Shown here one piece after another: positions 41,462 to 48,060 of a stretch of 64,000 nucleotides of DNA. Origin of the DNA: Kitasatospora sp. A2-31 (GTDB lineage: Bacteria; Actinomycetota; Actinomycetes; Streptomycetales; Streptomycetaceae); assembly GCF_022288725.1 (NCBI RefSeq), contig NZ_JAKNTA010000003.1, forward strand, positions 321,286-385,285. The letters run 5' to 3'. The notes beneath the pieces are model-generated. The model worked only from the letters and a program-made list of their open reading frames with translations. It had not been told where the DNA came from and searched no databases. The position numbers were made by a program, and so were the translations under genes. How positions within the stretch are numbered: the first letter of the stretch is position 1; each line of letters starts with the position of its first letter.

Positions 41462-41740
41462 TCAGGCGGGTATGCGGTGTCGTCCGCGAGGGACGGGCGG
41501 GCGGTCGGTCTCGGGGCCGAAGCGGCCGGCCTGGCGGGCGATCCAGGCGTACTCGTGGGTGCCGTCGGGGAGTCGGCGCAGCTCCCAGCGGCCGTGGCGG
41601 GTGATCGGGCGCGGGGGCGAGGGGCGGTCGTCGTCGACCCTGAGGGCGGTGACGACGCCGAGGGCGACCGTGGCGATCGCCAGGGCGAGGAGGACGGCGA
41701 AGGCCGCGCCGATCAGGAAGGCGGCGGTGCCGGTTCTCAT
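41462..41740 (-). CDS. Small single-pass membrane protein
   Basis: A 92-residue protein with one N-terminal membrane helix (about 8-33) and a basic cytoplasmic or external tail containing RHGRWELRRLPDGTHEYAWI. No family is recognised. Its ATG overlaps the stop of the preceding gene as ATGA. It is the last gene of a three-gene unit with the HATPase protein, so it probably serves the same regulatory module. Confidence 0.6.
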   Translation of the reverse strand: MRTGTAAFLIGAAFAVLLALAIATVALGVVTALRVDDDRPSPPRPITRHGRWELRRLPDGTHEYAWIARQAGRFGPETDRPPVPRGRHRIPA

Positions 41741-41958
41741 CGGCGGACCCCGAGGACGCGGTGGCCGAGGTGGGCGGCGAGGGCGTGGAGGAGGTCGTGG
41801 GCCTGGTCGCGGGTGAGGGGCAACGCGACGTGCTCGCCGGGGGCGGCGTGGACGTCGAGGTCGACGGCGAAGCGGAGTTGGAGGGCGGCGTCGGGGACGC
41901 GCTCCACGGCGAGGTAGGCGGCGGTGGTGCGCTCGACGTGGGTGCTCAGGACGTCCAC
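41737..41958 (-). CDS. Small protein of unknown function in WhiJ-type cluster
   Basis: A 73-residue soluble protein with VDLDVHAAPGEHVALPLTRD and AHDLLHALAAHLGHRVLG. GTG start at 41958 after GAGGAG. It follows the HATPase gene by 31 bp and overlaps the next gene by 4 bp. Not assigned to a family; the co-translation suggests a linked function. Confidence 0.6.
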   Translation of the reverse strand: MDVLSTHVERTTAAYLAVERVPDAALQLRFAVDLDVHAAPGEHVALPLTRDQAHDLLHALAAHLGHRVLGVRR

Positions 41959-41989
41959 GGCTGCTCCTCGGTGCCCTGGTGGTCGTGGT

Positions 41990-42364
41990 TCACGCGGCGG
42001 CGTCCAGCTCGAACCAGACGAACTTGCCCTTGCCGCGCTCGCGAGGGGCGGCGCCGAAGCGGTGGGTGAGCGAGCGGACGAGGAACAGGCCCCGGCCGGA
42101 GAGCTCGTAGGGGTCGGCGGGGGTGCGGGGTTCGGGGAGCACCGGGTTGTCGTCCGCGACGGAGACGCGGACGGTGCGGTCGGAGAGCAGGACGACGACC
42201 ACGGTGGGCGCGGGGTTGCCCCCGTGCTTCCAGGCGTTGACGAAGAGCTCGTGCAGGGCGAGCTCGGCGTCGCCGATCACGTCGGGCGGCCAGCCGGCGG
42301 CGGTCAGGGCGTCGCGCAGCGCCTCGCGGGCGGCGGACCAGTCGGGCGGGTTGAAGGCACACAT
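41990..42364 (-). CDS. RsbW/SpoIIAB-like ATP-binding regulatory protein
   Basis: A 124-residue GHKL ATPase domain. The N-box ELALHELFVNAWKHGGN (about residues 35-51) is clear, as are the G1-type VSVADDNPVLPEP (with the DxN form) and the G2-like GRGLFLVRSLTHRFG. Stand-alone domains of this size act as anti-sigma-type kinases or decoys and are abundant in Streptomyces, often beside WhiJ-like regulators. GGAGG lies just before the ATG. It is divergent from the XRE/DUF397 pair, and the shared 314-bp region contains palindromes. Confidence 0.85.
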   Translation of the reverse strand: MCAFNPPDWSAAREALRDALTAAGWPPDVIGDAELALHELFVNAWKHGGNPAPTVVVVLLSDRTVRVSVADDNPVLPEPRTPADPYELSGRGLFLVRSLTHRFGAAPRERGKGKFVWFELDAAA

Positions 42365-42678
42365 CGGGAACCTCCGGGAGGGGCGGTGGTGGATTCGGGT
42401 TCGATCGGCGGAATCGTCGCCGTGAGCCAGGCCGGTGCGGGGCTGGTTGATGCCACGCGCGGCTGCTCTGCGGTGCACGGGCAGCAGGCGCCTACTGCCC
42501 GATGGATAGGCATTACTGACGATCCGTCGGACCAATGTGCTGTCGACTATACAGACTCTGTATCACCTGTGATCCTGCAACTGGATAGATTCACCCTTGA
42601 GTGCTCGCCCTGTCCCGAGGTGGACCCGCACCGGAGCAGCGCGGCAGACTTGGGCCACATTGGGCAAGGAAGGAAGCC
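42365..42678. promoter_or_regulatory. Divergent control region with palindromes
   Basis: This 314-bp gene-free, relatively AT-rich region separates the HATPase gene from the XRE gene. ATACAGA-C-TCTGTAT (42549-42563) is a 15-bp dyad, immediately followed by ATCAC-CT-GTGAT (42562-42573). TAGATT at 42586-42591 could be a -10 for the XRE gene. These dyads are candidate sites for the WhiJ-like regulator. Confidence 0.6.
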
Positions 42679-43527
42679 ATGCCGCCACGACCCAACCCCA
42701 CACTCCGTCAGCGCCGCATCGGTGCCGAGCTGCGAAAGATGCGTGAGGCCGCGGGGCTGTCTGCTCCCAGCCTGAGTCGGGCTCTGGGAATCGATAGAAC
42801 CCAGGTCAGTCAGATGGAGTCGGGAAAGGTCGGCTTGAGCCGGGAGCGTCTGCAGTCGTTCGCCGCGGCATGCAAGTGCATGAACCACCCTCTGGTCGAA
42901 GCACTTGAGGCGATGATCCAGGAGCGTTCGAAGGGATGGTGGGAGGAGTACCGCGGAACCATCCCGGACGGCTTCCTTGAGAACGCGGAGCTGGAGAAGG
43001 GATCGCGCGAGCTGATGATGTGGGTGCTCACCCACATCCCTGGTCCGTGCCAGACCATCAGCTATGCATCAGCGGTGTTCGGGCGATTGATTCCCCAACT
43101 CCCGCGTCACGAGCTGGAGGCGCGGACGGCATTCCGGATGCAGCGCAAGACGGACCTTCGCAGGGACCGGAAACCACTGACGGCCTTCGTGTACGAGTCC
43201 GCGCTGTGGACGAGGTTTGGTGGCACGCAGGTCCTGAAGGAGCAGCTCAGGTCGCTCCTCGAAGACTCGGAACAGTCGTGGATGACCATTCGAGTCGTGC
43301 CGTTCGATGTCGAAACCTTCCCTGGCGCGGTCGAGAACCTCACCTATGCGTTCGGTTCTGTGCCAGAGCTGGACACCGTCGAACTGGAGTCGTCAGGAGG
43401 ACCGATCTTCGTCGATGCTGCAAGCGAGCTTGTCAGCTACCGCTCCATCTTCGGGCGCACCGAAGCGTCAGCCCTGAGCGAGAGCAAGTCCCGAGACCTG
43501 ATCCACAAGGTCGAACGAGAGCTGTGA
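42679..43527 (+). CDS. WhiJ-like XRE regulator with DUF5753 domain
   Basis: A 282-residue protein. The N-terminal HTH (about 12-70) reads IGAELRKMREAAGLSAPSLS, then RALGIDRTQVSQMESGKVGL. The DUF5753 domain follows (about 95-280), with SYASAVFGRLIPQLPRHELE, RRDRKPLTAFVYESALWTRF and TIRVVPFDVETFPG. This is the architecture of S. coelicolor WhiJ and related antitoxin-like repressors, which pair with a DUF397 protein encoded next door. AAGGAAGG precedes the ATG. Base composition is lower in GC than its neighbours, consistent with acquisition. Confidence 0.87.
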   Translation: MPPRPNPTLRQRRIGAELRKMREAAGLSAPSLSRALGIDRTQVSQMESGKVGLSRERLQSFAAACKCMNHPLVEALEAMIQERSKGWWEEYRGTIPDGFLENAELEKGSRELMMWVLTHIPGPCQTISYASAVFGRLIPQLPRHELEARTAFRMQRKTDLRRDRKPLTAFVYESALWTRFGGTQVLKEQLRSLLEDSEQSWMTIRVVPFDVETFPGAVENLTYAFGSVPELDTVELESSGGPIFVDAASELVSYRSIFGRTEASALSESKSRDLIHKVEREL

Positions 43528-43537
43528 GAGGCCGAAC

Positions 43538-43738
43538 ATGACCGACATCGAGTGGCAGAAGTCTTCCTTCAGCGGATCCGGTGGTGACTGTGTCGAGGTG
43601 CGTAACGCCGCCGGGCTGATCGAACTCCGTGAGTCCGACGACGCCGAGGTCATCGTCCGCACCACCGCCCTCAAGTTCGCCAAGTTCCTCCAGGGCGTCA
43701 AGGCTGGCGAGTTCGACCACTTCATCGCCGACGCGTAG
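43538..43738 (+). CDS. DUF397 protein (WhiJ partner)
   Basis: A 66-residue DUF397 protein. WQKSSFSGSGGDCVEVRNAA and ELRESDDAEVIVRTTALKFA are the family hallmarks. These small proteins pair with XRE/DUF5753 regulators. In some systems they behave as the toxin or as a ligand that releases the repressor. It starts 10 bp after the XRE stop and is followed directly by a hairpin terminator, so the two genes form one operon. Confidence 0.88.
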   Translation: MTDIEWQKSSFSGSGGDCVEVRNAAGLIELRESDDAEVIVRTTALKFAKFLQGVKAGEFDHFIADA

Positions 43739-43750
43739 CAAATCGATCCG

Positions 43751-43783
43751 GCGGTCCTTCGCTCCAGCTGAGCGAAGGGCCGC
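43751..43783 (+). terminator. Terminator after DUF397 gene
   Basis: The 13-bp arms gcggtccttcgct / agcgaagggccgc pair with one G-U wobble and a 7-nt loop. Confidence 0.85.
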
Positions 43784-43803
43784 CGCGTGGAGGTGCCGTG
43801 CCT

Positions 43804-43840
43804 CGGAGTGGGAAGTCGGTCCTTCCGACTTCCCACTCCG
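43804..43840 (-). terminator. Terminator after methyltransferase gene
   Basis: A perfect 16-bp stem, cggagtgggaagtcgg, with a 5-nt loop, 10 bp past the minus-strand stop at 43850. It stands back-to-back with the DUF397 terminator. Confidence 0.9.
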
Positions 43841-43849
43841 TCCGAGCCA

Positions 43850-45022
43850 TCAGCCGCTGAGGGCTACCGGGTTGTCCGGGCTGTCCAGCCACACCGAATG
43901 GCTCGCCCCTGCCACGGTGAGCCCGAACCGGTCGAAGCCGGGCCGACCCCGGGCGTCCCACCAGCGCCAGGCCGCGTCCACCTCGTCCCAGAGCCGCCGC
44001 CGGCCGGACTGCACCACCTCGTAGTCGCCCCGATCGGGCTCCCAGTCGACGGTCGCCCATGACGTGACGGCAGTGTCGTGCAGCCATAGCGTGTAGGCGC
44101 CGTCCTGATAGCGCTCGATCAGGGGGAAAGCCCCTGGCACCTGCACACCGATGACGAACATCTCCAGCCACCCGCCAACGTCTTCCGGTGACAAGGGTGT
44201 TGACGACCGTGCTCCGTCCGCCGGCCAGGGCCCCGAGAGGTAGACCAGGCTGTCCGGCCGCTCGGCTCGTTGCTGCCGGAGCCGCATGAACGCGGACGAT
44301 CCGATGAACCTGCCGCTCGCCGTGCCGTCGTCGCCGACCGTGAGCCGGACGACCGCCTCTCCGCCGTACTCGGGCCCCCATGGCACGACGATCACCCCAC
44401 CGGGTCGTGCCTGCTCGACCCACGCCTGTGGAATCCGGCCGACCGAACACGTGGCAATCACCCGGTCGTACGGCGCGCCCTTCGCATAGCCATCTGCCCC
44501 ATCGCCGACCACGGACGTCGGGGCGTACCCGGCCTTCGCGAGCCGTTGTCGTGCGGCGGCCGCGCTGTAATGGTCCACCTCCACCGTGACGACGTTTCCA
44601 GGCCCGAGCCGGTGTGCCAGGAGCGCGGCGTTCCAACCCGTCCCCGTGCCGATCTCCAGAACGCGGTTGCCGTCCTCGACGTTCAGCGCGGCGAGCATGG
44701 AGAACACCATGGTCGGCATGGAGCTGGACGATGTCGGTATGGTGCCCCGGCCGGTCCCGGCGTGCGCCCCGTCGTCCCACTGCGTGGTGAGCGGCACATC
44801 TGAATGGACGGCCTCCCACCATGCGGCCCGGTCGGCGTCCCGGTTGACCGCTTCGCCCTGTCGCACGCCATCAGCCCGACCGGGCCAGACGGTGTCCGGT
44901 ACGAACAGGTGGCGGGGCACGGCGGCGTAGCCCGGTAGCCAGTCTGACGTCAGTGACCCGTTCGCGATGAGCGCGGAGGCCAGCCTGGCTCGGCCGGCCT
45001 CCGCTTCGTGTTGCTCGATCAC
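43850..45022 (-). CDS. PIMT-like peptide/protein carboxyl O-methyltransferase, candidate RiPP tailoring enzyme
   Basis: A 390-residue protein-L-isoaspartate-methyltransferase homologue with extra domains. AVPRHLFVPDTVW (about 34-46) and TIPTSSSSMPTMVFSMLAAL (about 95-113) match PIMT elements. VLEIGTGTGWNAALLAHRLG (about 121-140) is the SAM motif, and ATCSVGRIPQAWVEQARPGG is the later core motif. Housekeeping PIMT is about 210 residues; here about 150 extra residues follow (from about 240), with WLHDTAVTSWATVDWEP and a Trp-rich end. Such C-terminal extensions are typical of RiPP-associated PIMT homologues that form aspartimide. GTG start, 3 bp after the stop of the small-peptide gene, so the two are translationally linked. 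Confidence 0.85.
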   Translation of the reverse strand: MIEQHEAEAGRARLASALIANGSLTSDWLPGYAAVPRHLFVPDTVWPGRADGVRQGEAVNRDADRAAWWEAVHSDVPLTTQWDDGAHAGTGRGTIPTSSSSMPTMVFSMLAALNVEDGNRVLEIGTGTGWNAALLAHRLGPGNVVTVEVDHYSAAAARQRLAKAGYAPTSVVGDGADGYAKGAPYDRVIATCSVGRIPQAWVEQARPGGVIVVPWGPEYGGEAVVRLTVGDDGTASGRFIGSSAFMRLRQQRAERPDSLVYLSGPWPADGARSSTPLSPEDVGGWLEMFVIGVQVPGAFPLIERYQDGAYTLWLHDTAVTSWATVDWEPDRGDYEVVQSGRRRLWDEVDAAWRWWDARGRPGFDRFGLTVAGASHSVWLDSPDNPVALSG

Positions 45023-45025
45023 CGG

Positions 45026-45187
45026 CTACTTACCGTCCGCCGGACCCTTGCCGTCCGAGGTGTTGCCACCCTCGGAGGAACCGCCGCCACCGTGCTTGTT
45101 GCCGCTGCTGCTGTCGTCCTGCTGGCCGCCGCCGGTACCCGATCCGGTGCCGCCGCCGTGCTTTCCGTCGAACGTGGGCCTGGACAT
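45026..45187 (-). CDS. 53-residue Gly/Ser-rich peptide, candidate RiPP precursor
   Basis: The peptide begins MSRPTFDGKHGGG and ends SDGKGPADGK; 19 of 53 residues are Gly. It has three Asp-Gly pairs (residues 7-8, 45-46 and 51-52), each within DGK, plus two KHGGG segments. It has no Cys and almost no hydrophobic residues, so it is not a lanthipeptide or lasso-like core. AAGGGG lies six bases before the chosen ATG (45187). In-frame ATG (45208) and TTG (45277) codons upstream lack good ribosome sites. Position directly before a PIMT-like methyltransferase suggests it is the substrate: Asp-Gly is the dipeptide most prone to aspartimide formation. It could instead be an unmodified disordered protein. 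Confidence 0.7.
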   Translation of the reverse strand: MSRPTFDGKHGGGTGSGTGGGQQDDSSSGNKHGGGGSSEGGNTSDGKGPADGK

Positions 45188-45252
45188 GTACTTCCCCTTC
45201 GTCGTCATCTCCCGGACCGACGGCGCTCCGCTGGTCCGTCCGCACGGGAAAC

Positions 45253-45281
45253 AAGCTAGGGAAGGCGGAACGGTCAATCAA
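45253..45281 (-). promoter_or_regulatory. Promoter of the small peptide-methyltransferase unit
   Basis: On the minus strand, TTGATT (45281-45276) and TAGCTT (45258-45253) are separated by 17 bp, giving good vegetative -35/-10 hexamers about 65 bp before the peptide ATG. The 139-bp gap after the XRE gene is AT-rich, so the peptide can be expressed apart from the regulator. Confidence 0.6.
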
Positions 45282-45326
45282 TGCGATTCCCGTTCCGAAA
45301 TAATCGTCCAGCGGGTGGAGTCGGCT

Positions 45327-46160
45327 TTATGTGCGATAAGCGGCAGACCATTCGGCGAGTAGGCCTCGGGCGGATTCTCCGAAGACTGCATTCTCCTCGA
45401 ACAATGTGAAGATCTCCAGGTGCTGGACAATGTCTTTCGAATCGCGGAAGACTATCCGGCCGGTGAAGGTCTCCACGGTGACCAGTCGGTCGTCGTAGAT
45501 CGTGAACGTGTTCATCGGGCCACGCGTCAACGGTGTGCCGATAGGCAACAGTCCGAGGCGAACAGATGGATGGTAGGACAGCGAGGCGAGCCGGTCGATC
45601 TGCATGGCCATAGCCAGAGGCGGGAGCATGGCCCACTTGACGGCCTGTTCGGTCAGGATGAACGTGAATGACTTGGATTCGTCATAGAGCAGGGCTTGCC
45701 TTTCCATCTTCCGGTTGACTACCCCGGTTCTGTCTCCCTTTGTGTTTGCCAGGCTGGCATGCATGTACTCCGGCGTGGCGAGCAGGCCGGTGATCATCGC
45801 GGGAAGAAAGTACCGCAGCTCGGATGCGGCGGTCTCCAGACTGGATAGTTCGGCCTGCCGCTTCTCGATACCGCGGCGCCACGAGGAGCGTTTGTCCTGC
45901 CACTCGGTGTTCGCGATCCGTGCCAGTGAGGTGGTCTCCCGGATGAGGTCCCTCGGTGCGTCGAGCGCGCTGAGGATCCGCTCCACGTCAACGGCACTCG
46001 GTGTGGCCTTCCCTCTTTCGATCTTGCTGATCTTGCTCTGGCTGATGCCACAACGCGCTGCAAGCCGGTCTCCAGTGAGACCGGCTTGCAAGCGGAGGCT
46101 CCTGAGCAACTCGGCCAGATCCTGCTTCGACCGTCCGAGCTGATCGGGATCGAGCGTCAT
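45327..46160 (-). CDS. XRE regulator with DUF5753 domain
   Basis: A 277-residue protein. The HTH (about 14-70) reads LAELLRSLRLQAGLTGDRLA, then ARCGISQSKISKIERGKATP. The DUF5753-type effector domain (about 95-275) includes YFLPAMITGLLATPEYMHAS, FTFILTEQAVKWAMLPPLAM and TVETFTGRIVFRDSKDIVQH. Its ATG overlaps the DUF6879 stop (ATGA). It is the second such regulator within 4 kb, in opposite orientation to the first. It stands just upstream of the peptide gene and probably controls it together with DUF6879. Confidence 0.85.
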   Translation of the reverse strand: MTLDPDQLGRSKQDLAELLRSLRLQAGLTGDRLAARCGISQSKISKIERGKATPSAVDVERILSALDAPRDLIRETTSLARIANTEWQDKRSSWRRGIEKRQAELSSLETAASELRYFLPAMITGLLATPEYMHASLANTKGDRTGVVNRKMERQALLYDESKSFTFILTEQAVKWAMLPPLAMAMQIDRLASLSYHPSVRLGLLPIGTPLTRGPMNTFTIYDDRLVTVETFTGRIVFRDSKDIVQHLEIFTLFEENAVFGESARGLLAEWSAAYRT

Positions 46161-46672
46161 CCGTGGGCTTTCAGGTAGTCGACGAAGGGCACCGAGTTCG
46201 CGATCGCAATCCTCTTCAACTCCCGGCACTCTGCTGCCCGACCGTTGACCAGCTCGCGGTTGATCTGCGTGCCGTCCGGCCGGAAGTTCAGATGCACGAC
46301 CGAGGATTCGTCGAACATCCACCAGTCCTGGGAGGGAATCCCGAAGTCCTGATCGGTGGCGTCCAGAATCCGGATGTCTTCCCCGGCCGCGATGTTGCCG
46401 GGAATCCCCCAGGCGAATTGGTACCGCTGGTAGTCGGTCAACGGCCGGCGCACCACACGGACGCGTCCGATCGTCCTTCCGGAGGAAACGAACCCCTGAA
46501 CCCTTCGGTGCCAGGCCGCGTTGTGCCCGTCCGGCTTCGGCTCACCACGCAGGAACCGCGCAAGGTTCTCGGCCTCGCGCGGCATGGAGTATGTCGGCTG
46601 GGCTTCGAACCGGAACGCATCCCGCTCGTACGCATCGAAGTGCTCGCGCCACTGGTCACCATCCAAGAGCAC
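46157..46672 (-). CDS. DUF6879 family protein
   Basis: A 171-residue protein. WREHFDAYERDAFRFEAQPT, YQRYQFAWGIPGNIAAGEDI and WWMFDESSVVHLNFRPDGTQ fit the DUF6879 family, which typically accompanies XRE/DUF5753 regulators in actinomycetes in the way DUF397 does. The start is GTG at 46672, set by GGAGGAGG seven bases upstream. It overlaps the preceding gene by 17 bp and the following XRE gene by 4 bp, so the three are translated as a unit. Molecular function is unknown. Confidence 0.85.
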   Translation of the reverse strand: MLLDGDQWREHFDAYERDAFRFEAQPTYSMPREAENLARFLRGEPKPDGHNAAWHRRVQGFVSSGRTIGRVRVVRRPLTDYQRYQFAWGIPGNIAAGEDIRILDATDQDFGIPSQDWWMFDESSVVHLNFRPDGTQINRELVNGRAAECRELKRIAIANSVPFVDYLKAHG

Positions 46673-46868
46673 GGACGGCCTCCTCCAGGACGCTCCGGGG
46701 GATCTCCACCGCGGACTCACCCCCCGGCACCTGGAGGGCGGCGAAGTGATCGCCCTGGACCACGAATGTGTCGCGATCGGTCGCGTAGACGTTCGGGCAG
46801 TCGTCGTCATCGCAGTTGGGGCCGTTGGGCCTACCGGTCAGCCGCGTCAGGCTCGGGTTCTCGGTCAT
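46656..46868 (-). CDS. Small acidic protein with Cys pair, first gene of DUF6879-XRE operon
   Basis: A 70-residue protein. NCDDDDCPNVYATDRDTFVV is a compact motif with two Cys bracketing four Asp, followed by DHFAALQVPGGESAVEIPRS. The Cys/Asp loop might bind a metal ion. Proteins with this pattern recur upstream of DUF6879/XRE pairs in Streptomyces; function unknown. ATG at 46868 after AAGGGGGG. Confidence 0.7.
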   Translation of the reverse strand: MTENPSLTRLTGRPNGPNCDDDDCPNVYATDRDTFVVQGDHFAALQVPGGESAVEIPRSVLEEAVRALGW

Positions 46869-47037
46869 GTTGCCCCCCTTCGAATCGGCCCGGTCGGACC
46901 GTCAGATACGAAGGTAGGGAGGGCAGTAGTGGGTGTCCATGCCGGCACAGATGTATTCCGGTGTCGGACTAAAGATCAAGGTAGGCCGGCGAGTTCGACC
47001 ACGTAGTCGCCTGCGACTGCCCGCGGCCGCTTGGTCC

Positions 47038-47072
47038 TCGGGGCGCCTCGCCGAAGCGGCGAGGCGCCCCGA
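47038..47072. terminator. Strong isolated hairpin
   Basis: A perfect 15-bp stem, tcggggcgcctcgcc, with a 5-nt loop lies in the 503-bp gene-free gap 46869-47371, upstream of both flanking operons. It may insulate the divergent units or end an untracked small RNA; nothing else gene-like is visible in this half of the gap. Confidence 0.75.
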
Positions 47073-47198
47073 GTGGGTGGGTGGTGATGGCTCCGGGCGG
47101 AAGTCGAAACCGTCTGACTCGTCGCGCCGCAGGTCAGGCTGCGTGCCGGTCTCCCCGCCCGCGTTCCGATTGCCCGGCGTAGCGTTCATTCTCAATCT

Positions 47199-47292
47199 GT
47201 TGCAACGGTCGAGATGACTGTCGTTGCGTTAGAAACAGAACCGTTGCAACAATATTGCCGCCCTGAGCTGCGACGATACAGGTATTGCGCAA
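47199..47292. promoter_or_regulatory. Three regularly spaced TTGCAA-type palindromes
   Basis: GTTGCAAC at 47199-47206 and 47243-47250 are extended as TGTTGCAACGGT and its reverse complement ACCGTTGCAACA. A third, TTGCGCAA, is at 47285-47292. Centres are 44 and 42 bp apart, about four helical turns each, which suits cooperative binding. They lie 80-170 bp before the DUF4097-ABC operon. The regulator is not encoded next to them. Confidence 0.65.
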
Positions 47293-47371
47293 CGGGGCTG
47301 TTGCCTGATCATCGAACGCAACGTAGCTTTTGCGGAGTCAGAAACGAACACCGCAGCAGCAGGAGAGAACG

Positions 47372-48034
47372 ATGCAGAAGTTCGACACCACCGCCCCGAT
47401 CGCCGCCGTCCTGGACATCGCCGCGGGGCGCATCCAGGTCGTCGCCGCCGATCGGGCCGACACCGTGGTGGAGGTCCGGCCCGCGGACGCCTCGAAGGGG
47501 CGCGACGTGAAGGCGGCGGAGCAGACCACCGTCGAGTACCGCGACGGCGTCCTGCGGATCGAGACCCCGGACGGGAAGAGCCTCGGCCCCTCCGGCTTCG
47601 TCGAGGTGACCGTCCAGCTGCCCGTCGGCTCCCACGTCGAGGCCCGGACCGCCGCCGCCGAGTTCCACGGCGTCGGCCGCCTCGGGGACGTCGCCTTCGA
47701 CGGCGCGCAGGGCGCGGTCAGGCTCGACGAGGCCGCGAGCGCCCGCCTCGCCCTCCAGGCCGGCGACATCACCGTCGGCCGCCTCACCGGCCCCGCGCAC
47801 CTCAGCACCCAGAAGGGCGACATCGCCGTCGCCGAGGCCGTGCGCGGCACGGTCGAGCTGCACACCCAGGCCGGCAACCTGGCGGTCGGCGCCGCTCCCG
47901 GCGTCTCGGCCTCGCTGGACGCCGGCACCACCTACGGCCGGATCCACAACGAGCTCAGGAACACCGGCGGCACCGCCGACCTGACCATCCACGCGACCAC
48001 CGCCTACGGCGACATCACCGCCCGCAGCCTCTGA
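47372..48034 (+). CDS. DUF4097 beta-helix protein
   Basis: A 220-residue protein built of repeating short strands: AGRIQVVAADRADTVVEVRP, VEVTVQLPVGSHVEARTAAA, ALQAGDITVGRLTGPAHLST and HATTAYGDITARSL. This is the DUF4097 putative adhesin/beta-solenoid pattern. In Streptomyces such genes commonly precede a DrrA/DrrB-type ABC transporter, as here. It lacks a signal peptide, so it is probably cytoplasmic. AGGAG precedes the ATG at 47372. Confidence 0.85.
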   Translation: MQKFDTTAPIAAVLDIAAGRIQVVAADRADTVVEVRPADASKGRDVKAAEQTTVEYRDGVLRIETPDGKSLGPSGFVEVTVQLPVGSHVEARTAAAEFHGVGRLGDVAFDGAQGAVRLDEAASARLALQAGDITVGRLTGPAHLSTQKGDIAVAEAVRGTVELHTQAGNLAVGAAPGVSASLDAGTTYGRIHNELRNTGGTADLTIHATTAYGDITARSL

Positions 48035-48060
48035 CCCGCAGCCACCGAGGAGCACCCATC

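Noticed and set aside
45030..45281. Alternative 83-codon frame over the small-peptide gene
   Set aside because: It is rich in Arg/His with no ribosome site. The neighbouring frame has AAGGGG before ATG and couples to the methyltransferase start.
46930..47030. Possible tRNA in the gap before the TTGCAA sites
   Set aside because: I could not fold a cloverleaf or find the conserved T-loop and CCA-side pairing.
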